Below are positions 1 to 5,584 of a stretch of DNA of 6,262 bases, piece after piece. A program made the position numbers and the translations under genes. Within the stretch, counting starts at the first letter, position 1. Each line of letters begins with the position of its first letter. Source of the DNA: Candidatus Latescibacterota bacterium (lineage in GTDB: Bacteria > Latescibacterota > UBA2968 > UBA8231); assembly GCA_022827165.1 (NCBI GenBank), contig JAJDTN010000010.1, positions 1 to 6,262 on the forward strand, in the 5' to 3' direction. The notes under the pieces are model-generated. The model saw only the letters and a program-made list of their open reading frames with translations, made no database searches and was not told the origin of the DNA.

Positions 1-724
1 AGATCGGAAATGACGGGAGGTCAACCGCCTCCTCGGGAAGCGCCTCTAGGAATGTGTTCCAGTGCTCAATGCACAGGCGGTGCTGGTCAACGATTCGCGT
101 CTCTTCGCGTTCAGACCTCGACAGCTCCCCTGTGAGCTGAACGACATCTCTCATCGAGGTGACCGCCTCTCGGTTCCGGGAAGGGAAGACACTCTTTGGA
201 ACTCCTCCATGTGAAGCGACCGCGAAGAAGCGCTCCCGGTGGTGCGGATACCCCAGGTGATGAGGGGAGAGCAGCCCCTCACCTCCACTAGCCATATGCT
301 CGGTGGCCCTTACCTCGTAGCCCAGCCTGCCTAGACTGGACTTGACGATACGCCAAGTCCTTCCCTCGTCGTGGCGTTCGAAGTTGCCGACGTTCTCCAA
401 AATCACATAGCTGGGTCGGTGCCGTTTCAGGATGTCGATAATCTCGTGGAAGAGCGTTCCAGATGTCTCGTCGCTCAGGCCAGCCTGAGTACCCGACTTG
501 GAGAAGGGCTGACATGGAAATCCGGCGCACAGCACCTCGTGAGGGGGCACATGCTGCTTGGTCGCTCGAATGTCGCCCTGGATCTCCGGCCCGTGAGGAA
601 AGTTCCGGCGATAGAGCTCCTGCAGCGGCGGGTCTACCTCGCTTGCGAAGACGCACTCGTGTCCGAGACGCTCTAGCGCAACACGGAAGCCGCCGAGCCC
701 AGCGAAGAGGTCGACGAACCTCAT
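1..724 (-). CDS. DNA (cytosine-5-)-methyltransferase, 3' end cut by the window edge
   Basis: The protein should transfer a methyl group from S-adenosylmethionine to C5 of cytosine within a specific DNA site. The 241 visible residues read open to base 1. They show the family motifs in order: motif I DLFAGLGG (5-12) for SAM binding, motif IV GFPCQPFS (68-75) with catalytic Cys71, motif VI ENV (110-112) with Glu110, and motif VIII around YPHHRERFF (159-167). The target-recognition domain and motifs IX-X would lie beyond the left edge, so the methylated site cannot be predicted. The ATG at 724-722 overlaps the TGA of the glycosylase gene (ATGA), which implies translational coupling, and it starts right before motif I as in many short bacterial C5 methyltransferases. 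Codons such as CTA, AGA and GTA are commoner here than in the genes at the right of the window, hinting at acquired DNA. The family call is firm; whether it serves a restriction system or is solitary is unknown. Confidence 0.96.
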   Translation of the reverse strand, partial: MRFVDLFAGLGGFRVALERLGHECVFASEVDPPLQELYRRNFPHGPEIQGDIRATKQHVPPHEVLCAGFPCQPFSKSGTQAGLSDETSGTLFHEIIDILKRHRPSYVILENVGNFERHDEGRTWRIVKSSLGRLGYEVRATEHMASGGEGLLSPHHLGYPHHRERFFAVASHGGVPKSVFPSRNREAVTSMRDVVQLTGELSRSEREETRIVDQHRLCIEHWNTFLEALPEEAVDLPSFPI

Positions 725-1458
725 GTTTGCCCGTCCGAATGGGGCTCGGTTAGCCCCGAAGGAGTCTCGTTGTCCTCAAGCACAGATAGCGTCTCCTGCA
801 GGTCTGCCATGGACTGCCGACCTCGAGAACAGAGACTCAGTAGAGGGCACTTCACACACTCAGGAGAGCTTACGTGGCAGTGAGCAGCAGCAATGTCCAA
901 CAGACCTAGGTTGAAGCTCTTGGTCGAGTCGCAGGGAATCACTGCCCTGGCACGACTATAGAGGCTCCTGTCGGAGTAGGCTGGTCCAGTGCTGCTGATG
1001 CCGAGCAGCCTTCGGAAAAGACGGCCGCTGCTCTCGTCAATCATCGGCTCGACACCTTCGTGTGCTAAGCAGAGAACTGCACAAGCGCTGTACCGACCCA
1101 AACCGGGGAGGCTCTCAATCTCGCCCAGCTCCTTGGGCACCTTACCGCCATGCTGTCTCAGGATAGTGTTGGCTGCCTCAACCAGAGTGAGAGCGCGGTT
1201 GACGAGGCCCAACGGCCTAAACCACTCGCGTAGCCTGCCAACATCTGCCTCCGCCATGTCTTGAATGTCCGGGTACCGCTCGATGAGTTCGAGATACGGC
1301 CCAGTCACTCTATGCGCCTGTGTACGACGCAGTAGAACCTCAGCGACCATGATGTGGTAGGGGTTAGAAGACTGACGCCAAGGGAAGTCACGACCGCTCT
1401 TCTGGAACCACTTCTCAACGGTGCAGTGAAGTCGACCTATCCAATCTTGAGACGGCAT
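721..1458 (-). CDS. HhH-GPD DNA glycosylase with 4Fe-4S cluster, probable G:T mismatch thymine glycosylase (Mig-like)
   Basis: This 245-residue base-excision repair enzyme probably removes thymine from G:T mismatches made when 5-methylcytosine deaminates. Seen: RDFPWR (23-28), EVLLRRT (40-46), helix-hairpin-helix LPGLGRYSA (117-125), Asp141 in the GPD region, and Cys194-X6-Cys201-X2-Cys204-X5-Cys210, the 4Fe-4S loop of the Endo III/MutY superfamily. From memory, Glu40, Tyr123 and Asp141 align with Glu42, Tyr126 and Asp144 of Mig.Mth from Methanothermobacter plasmid pFV1. Tyr rather than Lys at 123 predicts a monofunctional glycosylase without efficient AP lyase activity. Against MutY: it has LRRT where MutY has LQQT, and it lacks the C-terminal NUDIX-like domain, being about 100 residues shorter. 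The overlap with a C5 methyltransferase gene, the arrangement known for Mig.Mth with M.MthTI, supports the mismatch role. The ATG is the only usual start codon after an in-frame TAG at 1530-1528; its ribosome binding site is weak. Annotation pipelines would probably label it A/G-specific adenine glycosylase. Confidence 0.9.
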   Translation of the reverse strand: MPSQDWIGRLHCTVEKWFQKSGRDFPWRQSSNPYHIMVAEVLLRRTQAHRVTGPYLELIERYPDIQDMAEADVGRLREWFRPLGLVNRALTLVEAANTILRQHGGKVPKELGEIESLPGLGRYSACAVLCLAHEGVEPMIDESSGRLFRRLLGISSTGPAYSDRSLYSRARAVIPCDSTKSFNLGLLDIAAAHCHVSSPECVKCPLLSLCSRGRQSMADLQETLSVLEDNETPSGLTEPHSDGQT

Positions 1459-1527
1459 TTGCTCATCAATCGTTGCGGCATAGCGATCGACCCGCTCCCG
1501 TCTGAAGCCTGAAGCGCCATCGGCTTC

Positions 1528-1689
1528 CTACCCTGGATGCGGGGATCCTTCCGCTTTGGCGAGCCTATGTATCAGATCCTTGCTCAGTTGAAGGTACTGG
1601 CGACCTCTTGGCGAATCATCCACCGGTGCTGCATACTTGTGCCCACTGGACACATCCCACCATAGCTGGTACCAGCAGAGGATAGACAT
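1528..1689 (-). CDS. possible 53-residue open frame, in the same frame as the glycosylase but ended by TAG
   Basis: Not recognised. The frame starts at ATG 1689-1687 and stops at TAG 1530-1528. It is Trp/Tyr-rich near its N-terminus (CWYQLWW, residues 5-11) and carries a plausible amphipathic stretch (QYLQLSKDLIHRLAKAEGS) near its end. After the stop the same frame stays open for 23 codons, with a protein-like reading (FRRERVDRY...IDEQ), and then enters the glycosylase ATG. There is no convincing Shine-Dalgarno before the ATG, and the candidate promoter at 1679-1708 overlaps the beginning of this frame, so a transcript from it would not include this start codon. It may be a leader peptide, a remnant of an upstream extension of the glycosylase, or chance. 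Confidence 0.2.
   Translation of the reverse strand: MSILCWYQLWWDVSSGHKYAAPVDDSPRGRQYLQLSKDLIHRLAKAEGSPHPG
1665..1676. repeat. perfect 12-bp palindrome GCTGGTACCAGC
   Basis: The 12 bases are fully self-complementary with no spacer. They sit immediately downstream of the candidate -10 box, at about where transcription toward the glycosylase would begin. Such a position fits a dimeric repressor site or a methylation-sensitive control site, but a palindrome of this size can also occur by chance and no binding protein is known here. Confidence 0.5.
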
Positions 1690-1708
1690 CTTGACGCTGA
1701 CAAGTCAA
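1679..1708 (-). promoter_or_regulatory. candidate sigma70-type promoter for the glycosylase-methyltransferase operon
   Basis: Reading the minus strand, TTGACT (1708-1703, 5 of 6 to TTGACA) is followed by an 18-base spacer and TATCCT (1684-1679, 4 of 6 to TATAAT). Transcription would begin near 1672, leaving a leader of about 210 nt before the glycosylase ATG at 1458. The -35 box lies in one arm of the inverted repeat at 1688-1711, and the 12-bp palindrome at 1665-1676 covers the expected start, which suggests a regulated promoter. The -10 match is only moderate and the leader is long, so this is a prediction. Confidence 0.4.
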
Positions 1709-1711
1709 GAT
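1688..1711. repeat. perfect inverted repeat, 8-bp arms ATCTTGAC / GTCAAGAT with 8-bp spacer
   Basis: Arms at 1688-1695 and 1704-1711 are exact reverse complements, separated by GCTGACAA. The centre-to-centre distance of the half-sites is 16 bp, about 1.5 helical turns. The element overlaps the -35 box and spacer of the candidate promoter, as expected for an operator bound by a small dimeric regulator such as a restriction-modification controller protein or a helix-turn-helix repressor. No such regulator gene is visible in the window. It could alternatively be a scar or end of the inserted module. Confidence 0.5.
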
Positions 1712-1942
1712 AGCTGCTCCCCATGGGGTGGAGGCCCGCTTACAAGCGCAAGGCAAGTGCCTGCGAGGGCTACAATGTCCTCCCGCACGCCGGCCACCCT
1801 GATGGGCGACGACGCCGCGGAATTGTGGGCCGCGTTGGCAGCAAGGTGCGGCTCAACGTCGGCCATGTTCTGGAGGGTGAGGACCATCGACTCGACCACG
1901 CCCTCATCCGATGGGATGGGAGTCGCGTTGAGCCTCGGTCAT
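1705..1942 (-). pseudogene. possible small gene downstream of the PHP gene, apparently frameshifted
   Basis: Not recognised. A good Shine-Dalgarno GGAGG (1954-1950) with 7-base spacing leads to ATG 1942-1940, 16 bases after the PHP stop codon, but that frame stops after 12 residues (TGA 1906-1904). A neighbouring frame is open from about 1940 to the TGA at 1707-1705 and reads as an alpha-helical, Ala-rich peptide (VESMVLTLQNMADVEPHLAA, then ASSPIRVAGVREDIVALAG). Its first 40 or so codons are strongly G/C at the third position, like the genes to the right, and the bias fades afterwards. A single-base indel between about 1904 and 1935 would join the two parts. Starts inside the intact frame (GTG 1899, ATG 1887) have poor ribosome binding sites. 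It may be a decayed or truncated gene cut by insertion of the left-hand module, or chance. Confidence 0.3.
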
Positions 1943-1958
1943 CAGTGATCCTCCATCG

Positions 1959-2843
1959 CTACCACCCATGCAGCTCCCGCAGCCGCTCCCACTGCTCCCA
2001 CTCGAGGCCGGCCTCGCCGAGGCGGTTCTTTCTGCTCTCGCCGTGGTAGTCGCTGCCGCCGGTGGCGAACAGACCGAAGCGCTCGGCGAGCCCGGCGAAA
2101 CGGGGGATCAACTCATCCGCCTCGCCGCCCTGGGCCTCTGACCCATAGGGATAGAACACCTCCAGACCGTCGAGGCCGGCCTCGGCCATCCGGCGCACGG
2201 CATCCTCCAGATTGCGCACGCGATGGTAGACGCCGGGGTGGGCCAGCACCGCCTTGCCGCCTGCCGTGTGGATCAGCTCGATGGCGTCCTCCACCTTCAG
2301 ACTGAAGCGGCGCGGCACCCAGACGGAGTCCTGGGCGTCGGGAGCCAGGTACTGTTCGAACACGTCATCGATGGAGGAGAACCGGCCCGGGTTGTGCTGG
2401 ATGGCGATCTGCGCGATGTGGGGACGGCCGGGCACTCCGTCGCCGGCCAGATCCATCAAGTCCTGCTCCGGCACGTGCAGTCCGTAGTCGTGGAGGCGCC
2501 TCACCTGTCGGATCTTCTGCTCGATGCGACTCTCGATCACCTCCTTCAACGTCTCCAGCAGCGTCGGATCGTCCGGGTCGATGCCGTATCCCAGGATGTG
2601 GATGTCCAGGAAGTCCCGCTCCTCCTCCTTGGTCGTGCTCAGTTCGATGGCCGGGAGCACGTGCACACCCGCCTCTGCGCCCGCGGCGCTGGCCGCGGCC
2701 ACACCGCGAACGCTGTCGTGGTCCGTCACGGCCAGCACGCGGATGCCGGCGGCGGCCGCCTTGGCCACCAGTTCGTCCGGCGTGTCCGTGCCGTCGGAGA
2801 AGGTCGTGTGGGTCTGCAGGTCGACAGGGCAAGTGCGATTCAT
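1959..2843 (-). CDS. PHP-domain phosphoesterase, RNase AM / nucleoside 3',5'-bisphosphate phosphatase type
   Basis: A 294-residue PHP-superfamily metallohydrolase, the same size as E. coli Rnm (YciV/TrpH), which removes 5' nucleotides from RNA and dephosphorylates nucleoside 3',5'-bisphosphates. Seen metal-site motifs: DLQTHTTFSDG (8-18), TDHDS (40-44), Glu67 in AIELS, His82, GRPH (139-142), LAHPG (200-204), and GGSDYHG (262-268) with Asp265 and His267. Odd: the first motif has Gln10 where most relatives have His (DLHxH), so one ligand of the trinuclear metal site is changed; CAG is read clearly. The other ligands are present, so the protein may still be active, perhaps with altered metal use. 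The ATG at 2843 lies just before the first motif and overlaps the acetyltransferase stop (ATGA); a GGGAG lies 11 bases upstream. An upstream in-frame extension to 3068 is opposed by the acetyltransferase reading. Cytoplasmic and last in its operon. The exact substrate is inferred from size and motifs only. Confidence 0.92.
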   Translation of the reverse strand: MNRTCPVDLQTHTTFSDGTDTPDELVAKAAAAGIRVLAVTDHDSVRGVAAASAAGAEAGVHVLPAIELSTTKEEERDFLDIHILGYGIDPDDPTLLETLKEVIESRIEQKIRQVRRLHDYGLHVPEQDLMDLAGDGVPGRPHIAQIAIQHNPGRFSSIDDVFEQYLAPDAQDSVWVPRRFSLKVEDAIELIHTAGGKAVLAHPGVYHRVRNLEDAVRRMAEAGLDGLEVFYPYGSEAQGGEADELIPRFAGLAERFGLFATGGSDYHGESRKNRLGEAGLEWEQWERLRELHGW

Positions 2844-4012
2844 GAGCGGTCCAGCTCCCAGATGGGGAAGTTGTAGGGGAACACGCTGCCCAGAAGGTCG
2901 GCCGCTCCCGCGGGCAGGTCCAACGGCTCGCAGGAGGAGTGGCCGCCGAAGACCAGCTGCACCATCTGCCGCTCCGTCAGCACCACCTTCTCGGCGGCCG
3001 GATCGGCGTCGAAGCGGACCTCCCCTCCGCCGAACCCGAGGGTGACGCGCTCGCCGGTATCCGTGCACTCCAGCGAGACCGCGCCGTTGAGGCCGTCCGA
3101 GCGCGAGCGCAGGTGGCCCTCGATGCTTCGGAGCAGCAGTTCCAGGCTGTTGATGCGGATCATCTGCGATCCGACCCCGGAGCCGCGCTCGATCTCCTGC
3201 CGCGTCGATCCCACGCGGCCGGCGAGCAGGTCACCCAGCACCGTGGGCTTCAGCCTCGTCACCGCCTGCACCGGCGCGTACGTCCTCACCGCTTCGGCCA
3301 TCAGGGCTTCCACCGCATCCGGGCTGCCCCCCGCTTCGTTCAGGCCCGGCTTGTTCCTCCCCGATCCCACGCACAGGTAGCCGGCCACCTCGCCGCCGGC
3401 CAGGGCCAGCCGCGTGCTGATCTTCGGGAGGGTCAGCAGGGCGGCGTACTCCTCCCTGTCGCGGGCGACGCGCCAAGGCTCCGCGTCGTGGAAGCGGATG
3501 ACGGCGTCGAGGTGCTCCTCCCGCCCCGGGTCGAAGGGGACGATCTCGAACTCTCCCCGCTCGAAGAGCGCCTCGTCACCGGGGGCAAGGGTGTAGACCC
3601 ACCCCTGGTTGGCCACCGCCTCCCAGCCGGACCGGTGGTAGAAGGGGAAGGTGGCCGGCATCGTCCACAGGACCGAGACGGGCCAGCCTCTCTCCTTCAT
3701 GATGCGCACGCAGTCGCGCAGGCAGCGGGTGGCGTAGCCCTTGCGGCGGTGGTCGGGATGGGTGACGGTGGGGCTGATGATGCCGGCGGTGAAGGTGTCC
3801 CCGCCGGCGATGATCTTGCGCGGCGCCACCGGCACATGGGCCACCACTTGGCCCGACACCTTGAGAATGCGCATGTAGCGCAACCCGTGGTCGTTGAAGA
3901 TCAGGGGGTAGTCGGTGCGGATGTCCTGGTCGGAGCCGGCGCGGAAGACGGAGTTGATGAGGGCGAGGGTTTCGTCGAACTCCTCGGGCCTGCAGGCGCG
4001 GGGTCCTTCCAT
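2840..4012 (-). CDS. GNAT N-acetyltransferase, Eis-like (tandem GNAT plus C-terminal SCP2-like region)
   Basis: A 390-residue cytoplasmic acetyltransferase expected to move an acetyl group from acetyl-CoA to an amine. The N-terminal GNAT domain (about 1-140) has the acetyl-CoA pyrophosphate loop in SPTVTHPDHRRKGYATRCL (80-98) and the typical FYHRSGWE (124-131), with Tyr125 a possible general acid. A second degenerate GNAT-like region (about 150-290) and a C-terminal part (about 295-390) ending near FPYNFPIWELD match in length and order the Eis-type architecture, in which the third domain resembles sterol carrier protein. Mycobacterial Eis uses its C-terminal Phe carboxylate in catalysis; this protein ends in Asp-Arg-Ser, so that detail may not apply. 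The ATG at 4012 overlaps the transporter stop by one base (TGATG), so the two are coupled. The reading frame stays open far upstream to 5503, but that part is an antisense-like shadow of the transporter. The substrate is unknown; Eis relatives can acetylate aminoglycosides or proteins, and nothing here shows which. Confidence 0.88.
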   Translation of the reverse strand: MEGPRACRPEEFDETLALINSVFRAGSDQDIRTDYPLIFNDHGLRYMRILKVSGQVVAHVPVAPRKIIAGGDTFTAGIISPTVTHPDHRRKGYATRCLRDCVRIMKERGWPVSVLWTMPATFPFYHRSGWEAVANQGWVYTLAPGDEALFERGEFEIVPFDPGREEHLDAVIRFHDAEPWRVARDREEYAALLTLPKISTRLALAGGEVAGYLCVGSGRNKPGLNEAGGSPDAVEALMAEAVRTYAPVQAVTRLKPTVLGDLLAGRVGSTRQEIERGSGVGSQMIRINSLELLLRSIEGHLRSRSDGLNGAVSLECTDTGERVTLGFGGGEVRFDADPAAEKVVLTERQMVQLVFGGHSSCEPLDLPAGAADLLGSVFPYNFPIWELDRS

Positions 4013-5574
4013 CAGCCGCCGTGCCGTGCCCAGTCCGGCAGCACGCCGGGTTCGATCCCGAAAAGGTGCGGGCCCATGAAGCTGAAGATGAGAGTGATCA
4101 CCACGGCCCCCACAAGATTGAGGACGACGCCGACCCGCGCCATCTCGGAGATCTTCACGCGGTCGCTGCCGAAGACGACTGCGTTGGGGGGCGTGGCCAC
4201 GGGCATCATGAAGGCGCACGAGGCCGACAGTGTGGCGGGGATCATCAGCAGCAGCGGATGCAGGCCCGTGGCGACGGCCACGGCGGCGAAGATGGGCAGC
4301 ACCATCTCGGTGGTGGCCGTGTTCGAGGTGAGCTCGGTGAGGAAGGTGATGGAGAGGCAGATGACGAGGATGAGGACGACGGGCGGCACCGAGCCGAGAC
4401 CGCTGAAGCCGCCGCCGATGAAGCGGGCCAGTCCGGTGATCTGGAAGCCGTGGGCGAGGGCGAAGCCGCCCCCGAAGAGGAGGACGATGTTCCAGGGCAG
4501 CCCGCGCACCACGTCGGGACCCATCAGCGTCCGGGACTTCGCGCCGGGGCAGCGGGCCGGCACCAGGAAGAGGAGGCAGGCCATGGTGATGGCCACGGTG
4601 CCGTCGTCGATGAGGTGGCCGAAGGGCAGCAGGCCAGACCAGCCGGGGATGGTGAGCCCCCCGATCACGATGGGGACGCGGAAGACCCAGAGCACGGCGG
4701 TGGCGGCGAAGACGGCGAGGATCACCCGCTCCTCGAAGCGGACCTCCCCGAGCTTGCGCGCCTCCGACTCCAGGACCTCGCGGTCGACGGTGACGTCCCG
4801 CGGGATGCGGAAGAAGACCTGCGTGATCAGCACCCAGGCGCAGGCCAGCATGATCAGCGTGATCGGCGCCGCCATGACGAACCACACACCGAAGGAGATG
4901 TGGGGCGCCTCCGGGAAGGTGATCTGGAAGATCCGTTGCAGCGAGAGGTTCGGCGGCGTGCCCACCAGCGTGGCGATGCCCCCGGCCGAGCAGGCGTAGG
5001 CGATGCCGAGCATGACCGCCACCGAGAAAGCGCGGGTCCGCTCCCGGCCGAACTGCTCCTCCATCCGCAGGATCACGGCGAGACCCACCGGGAGCATCAT
5101 GATCGCCGTGGCCGTGTTGGAGATCCACATGGAGAGGAAGGCCGCGGCGAGCATGAAGCCGAGCACGATCCGCGCCGGCCCTCCCCCCACCGAGCGGATA
5201 ACCCAAAGGGCGATGCGCCGGTGGACGTCCCACTTCTCCATGGTCAGGGCGATCATGAAGCCGCCGAGGAAGAGGACGATGGTGCTGTTGAAGTAGATCG
5301 GCGCCGTGGCGCGGGTCCGCTCGATGCCGAGGAGGGGGTAGAGGATCAGCGGCAGCAGGGCCGTGGCGTAGAGGGGGATCGCGTCGGTGATCCACCAGGT
5401 GGCCATGAGCAGGGCCACCGCCGCCATGCGCGTGACCTCGGGCTTGCCCGGCTCCAGGTCGAGGAACAGCAGGGTGAGGGCGGCCAGCAGCGGCCCCAGC
5501 CACAGGCCGATGCGCTGGCCGCGCGACCGGGGCTCGGGGGCGGTCGGGGGCTCGGGGTGGTGGGTGCCGGTCAT
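4012..5574 (-). CDS. DASS/SLC13-family sodium-coupled anion (dicarboxylate or sulfate) symporter
   Basis: A 520-residue integral inner-membrane transporter expected to import a divalent anion such as a C4-dicarboxylate, citrate or sulfate together with Na+. Both family Ser-Asn-Thr signatures are present, at 152-154 (ISNTAT) and 417-419 (TSNTATTE); in VcINDY the two SNT motifs hold substrate carboxylates and sodium. Pseudo-twofold GTPPNL (205-210) and ATPPNAVVFGSD (460-471) follow them, and the second belongs to the SLC13 signature together with AFMMPV. About eleven hydrophobic segments plus re-entrant loops can be picked out, with a hydrophilic loop at about 255-283. The ATG at 5574 is 10 bases after the dioxygenase stop and is followed by a short Pro-rich cytoplasmic tail before the first membrane segment; no strong Shine-Dalgarno is seen. 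The frame extends further upstream to 5889, but that stretch lies over the dioxygenase gene and is rejected. Which anion it carries cannot be read from the sequence. Confidence 0.94.
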   Translation of the reverse strand: MTGTHHPEPPTAPEPRSRGQRIGLWLGPLLAALTLLFLDLEPGKPEVTRMAAVALLMATWWITDAIPLYATALLPLILYPLLGIERTRATAPIYFNSTIVLFLGGFMIALTMEKWDVHRRIALWVIRSVGGGPARIVLGFMLAAAFLSMWISNTATAIMMLPVGLAVILRMEEQFGRERTRAFSVAVMLGIAYACSAGGIATLVGTPPNLSLQRIFQITFPEAPHISFGVWFVMAAPITLIMLACAWVLITQVFFRIPRDVTVDREVLESEARKLGEVRFEERVILAVFAATAVLWVFRVPIVIGGLTIPGWSGLLPFGHLIDDGTVAITMACLLFLVPARCPGAKSRTLMGPDVVRGLPWNIVLLFGGGFALAHGFQITGLARFIGGGFSGLGSVPPVVLILVICLSITFLTELTSNTATTEMVLPIFAAVAVATGLHPLLLMIPATLSASCAFMMPVATPPNAVVFGSDRVKISEMARVGVVLNLVGAVVITLIFSFMGPHLFGIEPGVLPDWARHGG

Positions 5575-5584
5575 TGGGGCGGGG

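Larger units (their letters stand above)
1459..1958. other. 500-base region without a confident gene; module junction and regulatory region
   Basis: This stretch lies between the glycosylase start and the PHP gene stop. Nothing on the plus strand looks like a gene: the frame at 1637-1948 (+) has no recognisable motif and lies opposite better minus-strand candidates. No tRNA cloverleaf, transposase fragment, integrase or clear rho-independent terminator was seen. It does contain a possible frameshifted small gene (1705-1942), two symmetrical elements and a promoter (1665-1711), and a short open frame (1528-1689), each listed separately. The PHP-proximal part is GC-rich like the right block, and from about 1780 leftward the sequence becomes more mixed, like the methyltransferase module. 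Confidence 0.6.

Noticed and set aside
261..281. Inverted repeat TGAGGGG / CCCCTCA with 7-base loop, considered as a terminator
   Set aside because: It lies inside the methyltransferase coding sequence, has no T-tract on either side, and 7-bp arms are not unusual in GC-rich coding DNA.
288..656. Minus-strand frame of 122 codons inside the methyltransferase
   Set aside because: It is out of frame with the continuous methyltransferase reading, which carries motifs I, IV, VI and VIII across the same bases.
721..1458. Straight annotation of the glycosylase as MutY or endonuclease III
   Set aside because: Tyr instead of the catalytic Lys argues against endonuclease III; LRRT in place of LQQT, the missing C-terminal domain and the methyltransferase neighbour argue against MutY. 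MutY-like activity cannot be excluded without an assay.
1459..1958. CRISPR array, tRNA or transposon end in the intergenic region
   Set aside because: No repeat-spacer periodicity, no cloverleaf and no flanking target duplication could be found by eye.
2939..4999. Very long plus-strand frame (686 codons) opposite the acetyltransferase and transporter
   Set aside because: The translation is a low-complexity mix with no family motif, while the opposite strand carries clear GNAT and SLC13 signatures. Long antisense frames are usual in very GC-rich coding DNA.
4013..5503. N-terminal extension of the acetyltransferase, which would make an 887-residue protein
   Set aside because: The extension is an Arg/His/Pro/Ala-rich shadow of the transporter gene on the same strand. 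The GNAT domain starts properly at ATG 4012, coupled to the transporter stop.
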